A stretch of DNA of 64,000 nucleotides. Origin: Proteus hauseri ATCC 700826. GTDB lineage: Bacteria; Pseudomonadota; Gammaproteobacteria; Enterobacterales; Enterobacteriaceae. Below the pieces are notes generated by a model. The model was given only the letters and a program-made list of their open reading frames with translations. It did not search any database and was not told the origin of the DNA. Shown here piece after piece: positions 15,845 to 23,322 of the stretch. Position numbers and translations under genes: made by a program. Within the stretch, counting starts at the first letter, position 1. The number at the start of each line of letters is the position of its first letter. The stretch covers positions 186,001 through 250,000 of the forward strand of contig NZ_LXEV01000011.1 in the NCBI RefSeq assembly GCF_001654965.1, in the 5' to 3' direction.

Positions 15845-16525
15845 TTATAATTTGAAATCAACTGGAACACCTTTGCCAAAATCATCAATATAAAGCAGTT
15901 GTATCTTGCTTTGATTATTTGGTGTTTTATTAGTTTTTATAACAGTTTCAGATTTGGGGGGGAGATAACCAGGATTTTCTTCAATTTCACTATTATTAAT
16001 AAATATTTTTCCGATATTTACAAAGAAAGGTGAATTATTAACGACAACTAAGTTGCCATTTTTTACTGACCACTTGAGTGTTTTTACTTCTTCTTCAACA
16101 TTGATATTACTAAGAGATTGTGGGCGATAAATTAGTTTTATTTTATTAGTCATAGAATAACGTAAAACATTTTCTAAATTCTCATTACTTGGGGCAACAA
16201 ATTTTACATTAATCCAATACATCGATTCGACATCATTGGGTAATGTCGTATTTTTAGTCACTTGTAGTGTGTTTTTTTGCTGTGCAACAAGTTTTAATAA
16301 TGGGGGTGTAATAACAAAACTTTGTGTGACTTTGCCATTAAGATCTTCAATCCAAGATTGTAATAAGTAGTTGGTGTCTTTATCGGTATTAAATGCTACA
16401 AAGCCTTCGTTATTACTCTGTTCATTATAAATAACACGTGTTGTTTCTAAGCCAAAGCCTGCGAAGCTTGATGTTACTGTGCTAAATATAAGTCCTAATC
16501 CTAAAAGTGCTCTTTTAAAAGACAT
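15845..16525 (-). CDS. Periplasmic fimbrial chaperone
   Basis: A 226-residue PapD-type chaperone: signal peptide to about SSFA|GFGLE, then LETTRVIYN, LPNDVESMYWINVKFVAP and NKIKLIYRPQSL. Cleft residues Arg (TTR) and Lys (KIK) are present. It follows the pilin gene after a 57-nt spacer that contains a strong hairpin, so it is probably made at a lower level than the pilin. The neighbouring order (pilin, chaperone, usher, adhesin) resembles type 1/ATF-like operons rather than mrp. Confidence 0.93.
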   Translation of the reverse strand: MSFKRALLGLGLIFSTVTSSFAGFGLETTRVIYNEQSNNEGFVAFNTDKDTNYLLQSWIEDLNGKVTQSFVITPPLLKLVAQQKNTLQVTKNTTLPNDVESMYWINVKFVAPSNENLENVLRYSMTNKIKLIYRPQSLSNINVEEEVKTLKWSVKNGNLVVVNNSPFFVNIGKIFINNSEIEENPGYLPPKSETVIKTNKTPNNQSKIQLLYIDDFGKGVPVDFKL

Positions 16526-16547
16526 AACGATGACAACCTTTATGTAA

Positions 16548-16577
16548 AAACGCAGGTTAAAACATTAACCTGCGTTT
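16548..16577 (-). terminator. Attenuator-like hairpin between pilin and chaperone genes
   Basis: Perfect 13-bp arms (aaacgcaggttaa, 16548-16560, and complement 16565-16577) with a 4-nt loop; on the minus strand the stem is followed by a run of T (the last three paired) and then ACAT. It has the form of an intrinsic terminator but lies inside the operon, so partial termination would give excess pilin over chaperone and usher. Confidence 0.75.
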
Positions 16578-16582
16578 AATTA

Positions 16583-17161
16583 TTATTGATAAGTAAGAGT
16601 GTAATTCAGTGTTGCATCAGCTTGACCTGCTGAAACGGTGTTTGCTGTACTAATATATTTAGCAACAAACTCAGCTGTCCAAGTAGAGTCGGCACCTTCT
16701 ACATCAATAGATTCAGTTTTACTTCCGTTAATAATCAACGGAGTGGATAGATTTTTAGCGTTATAAATACGGATTCCTACGTTTTGCGCAGTTTTTGAAT
16801 CGGCTGGGTTATCTAATGCTAAGGTTTGGTCAGAGCTGCTATCTGCTTTACCATCTAATTTAAGTGTTACTTTCCCAACAGGTGGGCAGTTTTCTAGCGT
16901 AATTTCAATTTTACCATTACCATTTTCGCCACCAACTTCAGAATCTTTTCCGCTAAATGCACTAGTAGGATAACGACCCATCAATACGTTCGCATTAGGT
17001 GAATTAGTATCATTAATATCAATGATGCAAGAAGAAGAATAGATTAATCCTTTAAAGGATAAAGTACCTGATTGTGTTTCAGCGGCTAATACACCTACAC
17101 TTGTTGTCATTGCTGAAACCAATAAAGCGATAGGCAGAAGTTTCTTTGTCGAAATAGTCAT
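16583..17161 (-). CDS. Major fimbrial subunit (type 1-like pilin)
   Basis: A 192-residue pilin: signal peptide to about VLAA|ETQ, donor strand TQSGTLSFKGLIYSSSC, partner Cys in LENCPPVG, and C-terminus ADATLNYTLTYQ with a VSAGQADA motif typical of Proteus and enterobacterial pilins. AGAGGTCATAAA places a ribosome site before the ATG. It heads the third fimbrial operon of the window and is followed by a hairpin. No recombinase gene or MrpJ-like gene is linked to this operon within the window. Confidence 0.93.
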   Translation of the reverse strand: MTISTKKLLPIALLVSAMTTSVGVLAAETQSGTLSFKGLIYSSSCIIDINDTNSPNANVLMGRYPTSAFSGKDSEVGGENGNGKIEITLENCPPVGKVTLKLDGKADSSSDQTLALDNPADSKTAQNVGIRIYNAKNLSTPLIINGSKTESIDVEGADSTWTAEFVAKYISTANTVSAGQADATLNYTLTYQ

Positions 17162-18089
17162 TTTATGACCTCTATAGATTTATATAAATAGTAGTTGTTT
17201 TCTCAATGAAAACAGATTAGGTGCTATTTAATTTAGAGATTAACTTACTATTACCAATTATAAATCTAGTAAAGTCACCTGAATATACAAGTGCTTTAAA
17301 CAGATAAATTAAATAACAAGATATAATCTTTTATAAAATAGCTTGTTAGCATTAATTATTAAATAAAGCTCATATTTAGATATATTTATTGATTTATAAT
17401 TAATGCTGGGTTCTTTATGACATTAAAATGGGCTTATGTGAAAGGAGTTTAGTGATTTTATTGAATGATGTCTTAAAGACAATGTTACAAAATCTTCTTA
17501 TAAAAAATCTTAATTCATTAATAATGCAATGAATAATACATATATATAATTAACACTTTCAACGTGTTACGTTAATTCATAATAAGTATTCTATTATAAG
17601 ATAGTTTAACCTTACTTTATGAGTAATATATTTAGTTACAAATACGGAGTCATTTAATGTGTTAAGATAAGCAAAATTTTAAATGATATCGTGTTAAGTT
17701 AAATTTTTATTCATTAATAAATCATCAAGCTCATTAAATAATAGTCTAAAAATGATTTGTTTTTTTATCTTTAATATAAAATAGTTGTACAGAAAACAAA
17801 TTAATTAGAGTGATTATACTTTCTTCATTCTTCTATATAGTGTAAAAATACTTATTTCTAATATTTCTACTACTTTTTTTCTGTCTAGAGTATGTCAAGA
17901 TTGATCTAATACTTGAATAATAGTTTGATATTTTGCGTGATGGTTTTTTAAAATTGTATTTTTCTTTATTTAATTGAGATAAATTATCGTTACTATTTTT
18001 ATTCACTATGATTAATTCAAGTAATCGCTTATTCTCAACTTTTTTCTTTTCTAATAGATAAAGGTGAAAGGCAGCTTAGATGTAAATAA

Positions 18090-18302
18090 GCGTTTTTTAC
18101 CCTGTATGACATACATATACTCAATCACATTACACTATTCTCTGATGTTACCTGGCCAATCATGGGGAAATACCATCGTGAGTATATCGTTATCAACAGA
18201 CGACCAATAATAGGTATCTTAATTAAAGCGAGTGGTGACAGTTATGATAGTGTGTTTATTTTTATGATGGTGGCATTAGCTGCATCTGCAATTGTGATGT
18301 GA
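18090..18302 (+). pseudogene. 3' relic of a major facilitator superfamily transporter
   Basis: An open frame of 71 codons without a plausible gene start. The upstream part reads TLFSDVTWPIMG, the final part PIIGILIKASGDSYDSVFIF followed by a hydrophobic stretch and stop. Both resemble the last two helices of MFS sugar-acid permeases, but the sequence between them (MGKYHREYIVINRR) is not transporter-like, as if a deletion or frameshift joined them. Low-level confidence in the family, higher that it is not an intact gene. Confidence 0.4.
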
Positions 18303-18337
18303 TTTAAAAATCTTATTGCAGAGTATTTTTGTCTTTA

Positions 18338-18365
18338 CAAAGCCACGATTTAAATCGTGGCTTTG
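18338..18365. terminator. Perfect 14-bp inverted-repeat terminator after prfH
   Basis: caaagccacgattt and its exact complement are adjacent (28 bp palindrome core). It lies 20 nt beyond the prfH stop. T-rich sequence is better on the plus strand side (ATTTTGTT), so it may stop transcription from both sides. Confidence 0.65.
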
Positions 18366-18386
18366 ATTTTGTTATATCAATAATAC

Positions 18387-18998
18387 TTATTTAGTCGTTG
18401 GGACAAAATCGTTACCTGAAAAACGCAGTGCTGCGTTTCCACGAATAACGCGATGATGAGCAATATGGCGCTGACTATTTAATGAGGCTTGTTGCTTCAT
18501 CATATAATTATCTAAATGCCATGCAATAAGTTGTTTAGCCAGCTTTTTATTAGCATGTTGGCTACGTTCTGATTGTACTTTTACACTAATACCTGTGGCG
18601 ATATGTGTGGCTCTTACCGCAGATTCTGTTTTATTGACATGCTGACCTCCGGGGCCATTAGAACGCATGGTTTCAAACACAATCTCGTTATCGTTAATTT
18701 CATCCGGCTGCTCAAAACAAGCGACACCAATAAACCAATTTTTACGTTTGTGCTTTGGTCTTAAGGTGCTTGCACATTGCCATTGCACTGAACCTGTCCA
18801 TTGTTGAACAATAGATTGCGCATCAGTACCTTCAATAGAAACTAAGGCTGATTTTAAACCATAACGAGAAGGTTCTTTTTCAAGTACCGCGATTTTTACT
18901 TGTTGCTTTTCAACCGATTTTAAAAAGTAGTGCAACGCTTTTTCAACGGCTACACAACACTCTTCAGGCCCTTGAGCTGAGGAAAATTGTAATAACAT
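18387..18998 (-). CDS. prfH: Peptide chain release factor-like protein PrfH
   Basis: A 203-residue class I release-factor homologue with the catalytic GGQ motif (SNGPGGQHVNKTESAVRATH, GGQ at 117-119), a basic tail segment (RSQHANKKLAKQL), and no stop-codon recognition domain. Its ATG directly abuts the stop of the upstream rtcB gene (TAAATG), so the two are translationally coupled. Published work on the RtcB2-PrfH pair shows that PrfH releases nascent peptide from 30S-damaged ribosomes (cut in the 16S decoding centre, as by colicin E3) so that RtcB2 can reseal the rRNA. That role is taken from the family and this gene pairing. Confidence 0.93.
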   Translation of the reverse strand: MLLQFSSAQGPEECCVAVEKALHYFLKSVEKQQVKIAVLEKEPSRYGLKSALVSIEGTDAQSIVQQWTGSVQWQCASTLRPKHKRKNWFIGVACFEQPDEINDNEIVFETMRSNGPGGQHVNKTESAVRATHIATGISVKVQSERSQHANKKLAKQLIAWHLDNYMMKQQASLNSQRHIAHHRVIRGNAALRFSGNDFVPTTK

Positions 18999-20135
18999 TT
19001 ACGCTATCTCCCCACTGGTTTTGTAAGTTATCAGTGGTTTTAAACGTGCGATAACCTGGATTAAACCTATACTCACCATGCTTTCTACTACGGTTTCAAT
19101 TGATTTATAAGATTGAGGGGCTTCTTCATAAATCAATTGTTTATTGGCACAAATAACGCGACTGCCTAGTGATGTGCGAGAAAGCTGCAATGGCGTGAAT
19201 CGATGAGATAAACGGCCTTTACATTCTGTACGCATCCATTTTCGACCCGCGCCATGAGGTAACGAATTTAAGCTTAAATCAGAAGCAATGGGCTTCACAA
19301 TATAGCTATAGTCACCACGAGAGCCGGGGATCACGACGAGATCATGGTGCGCAGGCGTTGCCCCTTTACGATGTAACCAACCTTGTTGACCATGCAATTC
19401 GCAAGGCTCAACCAAATTATGGTTAACATCCGCAATAACATGACCATGAGTACGGATCTGTTGCATCATTCTTTCGCCAATTAATTGACGATTAAGTTCT
19501 GCATAACGAAGTGCATCGTTATGAGCGAGCAAATAATCGCTTGCCATATCAGTGTCTTGTTCTAAACCCTTATGGCCGAATTGCTCAGTGTGGGCTCGTA
19601 AAATAGATTGTCCTAATCCACGAGAACCACTATGCACTAATAACAACACCTGTTTTTTATTAATACCACTTTGTGCAAACAGGGTTTCATTTACAACTTG
19701 GTCAATTTGTTGAAATTCAGCAAAATGATTGCCACCGCCAATAGATCCTAAAGAGCCTGCGAAAGGATGATTTTGTCTCTCTTTTGGCAAATTTTCTTCT
19801 AGCCATTCAGAAGTGGCGATATCACTCATTTGGCTTAATTGTTTTTCCAGCTTATCTAAATTGAGTTTATTGTTTTTAAATTCGGTCTGAAATAACGTCA
19901 TACCACAGCCAATATCATTACCAACTAAAGCAGGGTAAAAGCGGTTAACAGAAAAAAAGGCTGCGCCGATAGGATAACCACGGCCGGGATGCAGATCTGG
20001 CATGCCAGCCACATAAGCCATATTCGGGAGTTGAGCAGTAATTTCTAATTGTTGGATTGCTTTGCTTTCAATCCAAGTATCATCTGACGCGATATAACAA
20101 ACACGGTCAGATAAATAATGAACACACTTGTCCAT
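18999..20135 (-). CDS. rtcB: RNA ligase RtcB (RtcB2-type, paired with PrfH)
   Basis: About 378 residues with the RtcB metal and GMP-binding motifs: ALVGNDIGCGMTLF (Asp, Cys), SIGGGNHFAEF (Asn-His), LVHSGSRGLGQ (His), VNHNLVEP (His) and SLPHGAGRKWMR (His guanylylated in the family). RtcB joins 2',3'-cyclic phosphate or 3'-phosphate ends to 5'-OH ends using GTP and Mn2+. It is shorter than housekeeping RtcB (about 408) and has the RtcB2-like start (LSDRVCYIASDDTWIES). I prefer the ATG at 20135 to the one at 20147; both have poor ribosome sites. It is preceded by a leader ORF and hairpin (20180-20268). No rtcR or rtcA is nearby. Confidence 0.93.
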   Translation of the reverse strand: MDKCVHYLSDRVCYIASDDTWIESKAIQQLEITAQLPNMAYVAGMPDLHPGRGYPIGAAFFSVNRFYPALVGNDIGCGMTLFQTEFKNNKLNLDKLEKQLSQMSDIATSEWLEENLPKERQNHPFAGSLGSIGGGNHFAEFQQIDQVVNETLFAQSGINKKQVLLLVHSGSRGLGQSILRAHTEQFGHKGLEQDTDMASDYLLAHNDALRYAELNRQLIGERMMQQIRTHGHVIADVNHNLVEPCELHGQQGWLHRKGATPAHHDLVVIPGSRGDYSYIVKPIASDLSLNSLPHGAGRKWMRTECKGRLSHRFTPLQLSRTSLGSRVICANKQLIYEEAPQSYKSIETVVESMVSIGLIQVIARLKPLITYKTSGEIA

Positions 20136-20179
20136 ATACCAATCCATATAATGTAAAGGATAAAAAAATAAATTGATTG

Positions 20180-20227
20180 GCGGACAGCAAAAAGAAGGAA
20201 AAAAGAATTACTTCTGAGATTGTCCGC
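20180..20227 (-). promoter_or_regulatory. Nested hairpin in the rtcB-prfH leader
   Basis: On the transcript, GCGGACA (in codons 10-12 of the leader ORF) can pair with TGTCCGC downstream of its stop codon (arms 20221-20227 and 20180-20186). An inner AGAAG/CTTCT pair lies between (20211-20215 and 20192-20196). A ribosome finishing the leader ORF would cover the first arm, so translation of the leader and folding are mutually exclusive. Function inferred. Confidence 0.5.
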
Positions 20228-20255
20228 AAAGAGTATTCATATTAATTGTTGTCAT
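20208..20255 (-). CDS. Short leader ORF upstream of rtcB (15 codons)
   Basis: Encodes MTTINMNTLCGQSQK, stop TAA. It is preceded 5 nt upstream by AAGGAGGT (20261-20268), a full 8-nt complement to the 3' end of 16S rRNA, which is far better than any site before rtcB itself (weak GGATTGG). A good sigma-70 promoter lies just upstream. The stop lies 72 nt before the rtcB start used here. An untranslated coincidence is unlikely given such a ribosome site. The peptide matches nothing I know; a regulatory act of translation is more plausible than a functional peptide. Confidence 0.6.
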   Translation of the reverse strand: MTTINMNTLCGQSQK

Positions 20256-20308
20256 GGGATACCTCCTTGCAGTTAAGTGAAATGAGTGTTTAATAAAAAA
20301 TCGCGGGC

Positions 20309-20337
20309 ATAGTAACCACTTTTTTTTGCTTTGGCAA
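20309..20337 (-). promoter_or_regulatory. Sigma-70-like promoter for rtcB-prfH
   Basis: On the minus strand TTGCCA (20337-20332) and TACTAT (20314-20309) are separated by exactly 17 nt: five of six and four of six consensus matches. Transcription would begin about 20302, some 35 nt before the leader ribosome site. No sigma-54 (GG-N10-GC) site, as used by RtcR-controlled rtcBA, is apparent. Confidence 0.55.
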
Positions 20338-20460
20338 TGGAAAACTGGTTTTGTTTATTGTTGATTTTTGGAGTAGATAAAAATAAAAGTAGATTATTTT
20401 ATTTAAGTTTTACTTTTGTTAAATAACTATTTTAGTTAATGATAAAAACTAAACGGAAAA

Positions 20461-21237
20461 CTAATAAATAACTTTTACTGAGCTTTTTCGACAATAATTT
20501 TCATAGTCATCTGTTAATTTTCTATCGGTAATAACAACATCAAATAGCGCTAAATCACCCATATTTCCTGTTGCTGTTTCATCAAAGCAGTGATATTTCG
20601 TTAATAGGATTTTACGAATAGATTTATCCATCGCTTTTTTCTTCATATACAGATCGTCGATGTTGTAACAGGTAACACCAAAATCGAGATGTACACCTTC
20701 AGCTGAAATAAAGGCTTTTTTAGGATTAATGCTATCAAGATAAGAAGGTTGGGTTGGGTTATAAAAAGAGTCACTTTTAGGACGGTATTCTCCACCACAG
20801 AGTAATACGGTAGCGTTTTTTTTCTGACTTAATGCAAGAAATACCCGATGTGAATAACAAATTCCCGTGAAGTGAAGGTTATCTGGGATAAGCTCAATAA
20901 GAGTGGGAATAGATTGACCATTATCGAAAAATAACACATCCCCCTCTGAAACCATGCCCGCAGCAAGATTAGGAATATGTAACTCTTGGGTTTGGTCAGG
21001 TGTAATAATGTCTGTTGATGTAGCCATTAGCCCAGCATGGGGTTGTGCTAATGCAACAATATAACCACCAAGCAGCGACATTGGAAATGGGTTTTCTGAA
21101 TCCGAATTTAAATCACGTCGGATAGTCATTTCTGAAACTTCAAGGATCCTTGCGGCATCTTTAAGATGTATGCGACCTGAGCGTTTAATACATTCACTGA
21201 GGCGGCGCAAACGTTCGTGCTGTTTGGTCTCTATCAC
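20461..21237 (-). CDS. deoR: DeoR-family transcriptional regulator
   Basis: A 258-residue DeoR-type repressor. N-terminal winged HTH (residues about 1-60: HLKDAARILEVSEMTIRRDLN) followed by a sugar-phosphate sensor domain with the DNG-T/Q loop (DVLFFDNGQSIPTLIE), LLCGGEYRP and GVTCYNIDDL. It closely resembles E. coli DeoR along its length (252 residues), which represses deoCABD and senses deoxyribose-5-phosphate. It follows deoC by 57 nt on the same strand, unlike E. coli where the regulator is unlinked, suggesting an autoregulated deo unit. Confidence 0.9.
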   Translation of the reverse strand: MIETKQHERLRRLSECIKRSGRIHLKDAARILEVSEMTIRRDLNSDSENPFPMSLLGGYIVALAQPHAGLMATSTDIITPDQTQELHIPNLAAGMVSEGDVLFFDNGQSIPTLIELIPDNLHFTGICYSHRVFLALSQKKNATVLLCGGEYRPKSDSFYNPTQPSYLDSINPKKAFISAEGVHLDFGVTCYNIDDLYMKKKAMDKSIRKILLTKYHCFDETATGNMGDLALFDVVITDRKLTDDYENYCRKSSVKVIY

Positions 21238-21294
21238 CGAAGGATCCTTGTGTTAATTAATTGCGTACACCGAGAAAATGCACGCTAACTATAA

Positions 21295-21963
21295 TTAGTA
21301 GTTTGATTCTGGTGCATCTGAATCTGTTGCAATAGCCACACTTGCACTAGCACCAATACGTGTTGCACCGGCTTTGATCATATTCAGTGCAGTTTGGCGA
21401 TCACGAACACCACCAGATGCTTTTACACCAATTTCGTCACCGACTGTTGCACGCATTAAAGCAACATGATGCTCTGTTGCACCCATTGTACTGTATCCTG
21501 TTGATGTTTTCACAAAATCAACGCGGATCTCACGACACATTTCACAAACTAAACGTACTTCGTCATCAGTTAATAGGCACGTTTCTAAAATAACTTTCAG
21601 TGTTGTGTTACCACAAGCCGCTTTTACTGCTTCGATATCTTGTTTTACAAAGTCTAAACGACCGCTTTTTAACATACCGATATTGATAACCATATCAACT
21701 TCTTGTGCACCTTGGCGAATTGCTTCAGCGGCTTCAAATGCTTTAGTTGCTGTTAAACCAGCACCAAATGGGAAGTCGATAACACAACAGACTTTAACAT
21801 CACTGCCTTCAAGGCAAGTTCTTGCTAAAGGGATATAAGAAGTGTTAATACAAACAGAGAAGAAACCGTGTTCTACAGCTTCAGCACACAATGTCTTGAT
21901 TTGTGTTTCAGTTGTATCTGCAGCAAGAAGGGTATGATCGATATAATTAGCTAATGGACGCAT
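21295..21963 (-). CDS. deoC: Deoxyribose-phosphate aldolase
   Basis: A 222-residue DERA. The Schiff-base lysine is in [12 protein letters not shown] (Lys152), with the activating Lys in [10 protein letters not shown] (Lys181) and Asp91 in EVDMVINIG. It splits 2-deoxyribose-5-phosphate into acetaldehyde and glyceraldehyde-3-phosphate in the cytosol. The length fits the 220-residue class rather than the 259-residue E. coli DeoC. deoABD are not in the window; the divergent neighbour is a deoxyribokinase, so the substrate may come from free deoxyribose as well as nucleosides. Confidence 0.96.
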   Translation of the reverse strand: MRPLANYIDHTLLAADTTETQIKTLCAEAVEHGFFSVCINTSYIPLARTCLEGSDVKVCCVIDFPFGAGLTATKAFEAAEAIRQGAQEVDMVINIGMLKSGRLDFVKQDIEAVKAACGNTTLKVILETCLLTDDEVRLVCEMCREIRVDFVKTSTGYSTMGATEHHVALMRATVGDEIGVKASGGVRDRQTALNMIKAGATRIGASASVAIATDSDAPESNY

Positions 21964-22028
21964 AGTGTATTCCTTAATAGAAGATTGTTATTTATCACTC
22001 ATGTGATTTTGGCAACATATTAGTGCTG

Positions 22029-22075
22029 TTCTAACACGATAACAATCACAAATGATATTTAAATAACATGTTATT
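22029..22075. promoter_or_regulatory. Candidate operators in the deoC-deoK divergent promoter region
   Basis: TTCTAACA (22029-22036) equals one full half of the E. coli DeoR operator (TGTTAGAA on the other strand), but the second half is not conserved. A perfect 14-bp palindrome, aataacatgttatt, lies at 22062-22075, about 70 bp before deoK. Both are plausible sites for the linked DeoR-type repressor. Spacing of 40 bp could permit looping. Confidence 0.4.
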
Positions 22076-22140
22076 GTTATACACCTATCAAAATGTAACT
22101 TTTATAACATTATTAATTTCACATAAGAGTAAGAGGCGCT

Positions 22141-23070
22141 ATGGATATTGCAGTGATTGGTTCAAATATGGTGGATTTGATCACCTATATAGACCGTATG
22201 CCAAAAGAGGGAGAAACCCTTGAGGCGCCGGCATTTAAAATTGGTTGTGGTGGTAAAGGGGCAAATCAAGCGGTTGCTGCTGCAAAATTGAATTCAAAAG
22301 TGATGATGCTAACAAAAGTGGGCGATGATATTTTCGCAGATAACACCATTATGAATTTAGAGTCTTATGGTATTAACACTCGTTATGTGGAAAAAGTACC
22401 CAGCACCACAAGTGGGGTTGCGCCTATTTTTGTGACTTCCAAATCATCAAATAGCATTTTAATTGTGAAAGGCGCCAATCAACATTTATCACCAGAAGAT
22501 ATTGATAGAGCGGCAGAGAGCCTGAAAAAGTGCAAAATTATCGTATTGCAATTAGAAATCCCAGTTGAAACGGTCTATCACGCCATTGAGTTTGGTAATA
22601 AACACGCAATTCCTGTGTTATTTAATCCTGCCCCCGCTTCAAAAACGTTAGATTTATCTATTGCTGCTCAATGTGATTTTTTTGTTCCTAATGAAACAGA
22701 ACTTGAAATTTTAACTGCAATGCCAATCACCACAATGGATGAAATCCGAGAAGCAGCTAGCTTTTTGCTGAAGAAAGGCTTTAAAAATATCATTGTGACA
22801 TTAGGTGAAAAAGGCGCACTGTGGATGAACGGCGAAATAGAAAAATATATTCCAGCAATAGATGTCGATGCTATTGATACTAGTGGTGCCGGCGATGCTT
22901 TTATTGGCTGTTTCTCTCACTATTATGTGCACACAGGTAATATTGAAGAGGCGTTAAATAAAGCAGTTATGTTTTCAGGATTAAGTGTTGCAGGTAAAGG
23001 GACTCAATCGTCATATCCGAGTATTGAAGAGTTTGGCTTATTTTTATCAAATAAAAATAATTCTATTTAA
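22141..23070 (+). CDS. deoK: Deoxyribokinase (PfkB/ribokinase family)
   Basis: A 309-residue PfkB-family sugar kinase with both signatures: GCGGKGANQAVAAAKL at about 37 and DTSGAGDAFIGCF near 247, with the catalytic Asp in the second. The N-terminus (MDIAVIGSNMVDLITYIDRM) and much of the length match the deoxyribokinase DeoK of Salmonella as I recall it, more closely than RbsK. It makes deoxyribose-5-phosphate, the substrate of the divergent deoC product. AAGAGG lies 6 nt before the ATG. The associated deoP permease is absent from the window. Confidence 0.87.
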   Translation: MDIAVIGSNMVDLITYIDRMPKEGETLEAPAFKIGCGGKGANQAVAAAKLNSKVMMLTKVGDDIFADNTIMNLESYGINTRYVEKVPSTTSGVAPIFVTSKSSNSILIVKGANQHLSPEDIDRAAESLKKCKIIVLQLEIPVETVYHAIEFGNKHAIPVLFNPAPASKTLDLSIAAQCDFFVPNETELEILTAMPITTMDEIREAASFLLKKGFKNIIVTLGEKGALWMNGEIEKYIPAIDVDAIDTSGAGDAFIGCFSHYYVHTGNIEEALNKAVMFSGLSVAGKGTQSSYPSIEEFGLFLSNKNNSI

Positions 23071-23091
23071 TCGCTAAAGTAACTGCATTTA

Positions 23092-23120
23092 ATTCTCCTA
23101 TCTTATTGAGATAGGAGAAT
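23092..23120 (+). terminator. Stem-loop after deoK
   Basis: Perfect 12-bp stem (attctcctatct and complement) with a 5-nt loop, 22 nt after the deoK stop. The sequence after it is A-rich rather than T-rich, so it may act as an RNA-stabilising end or a weak terminator. Confidence 0.5.
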
Positions 23121-23226
23121 ATAAAAATAATAGTGCTATCAAATTTAGTTTTGAAAAAAACGGCATTAATGCGAGATGTTGGACAATTTCTTATCTATCA
23201 AAATATTTTGTTATGAATTTTTTTAG

Positions 23227-23242
23227 TGTGATTGATCTCACA
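23227..23242. promoter_or_regulatory. Consensus CRP site upstream of murQ
   Basis: TGTGATTGATCTCACA matches TGTGA-N6-TCACA in all ten specified positions. Its centre is about 88 bp before the murQ start codon; a class II arrangement (-41.5) would put the transcription start near 23276, inside the first arm of the inverted repeat at 23269-23301. Confidence 0.85.
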
Positions 23243-23268
23243 AAATAGTAACAGGCTAGATTGAAATA

Positions 23269-23301
23269 AAATTTCACAGGATGTATTTTTGTGTGAAATT
23301 T
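23269..23301. promoter_or_regulatory. Candidate operator for the MurNAc operon
   Basis: AAATTTCACA (23269-23278) and TGTGAAATTT (23292-23301) form perfect 10-bp arms 13 bp apart, between the CRP site and the murQ start. Its place over the expected transcription start fits a repressor operator; the RpiR-type regulator encoded in the operon is the natural candidate. Confidence 0.6.
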
Positions 23302-23322
23302 GGTTTCATTAAGGTTGTTGCG

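Larger units (their letters stand above)
17162..18386. other. 1.2-kb intergenic region between pilin promoter and prfH 3' end
   Basis: Upstream (minus-strand) sequence of the pilin is AT-rich without an obvious sigma-70 consensus. A perfect 12-bp inverted repeat (agcattaattat at 17348-17359 and complement at 17396-17407) encloses 36 bp. A transporter relic occupies 18090-18302 and a terminator 18338-18365. Nothing else recognisable is seen. Confidence 0.6.

Noticed and set aside
23281-23322. N-terminal extension of murQ
   Set aside because: It overlaps the palindromic operator and would make the protein longer than the family; the ATG at 23323 has a better ribosome site.
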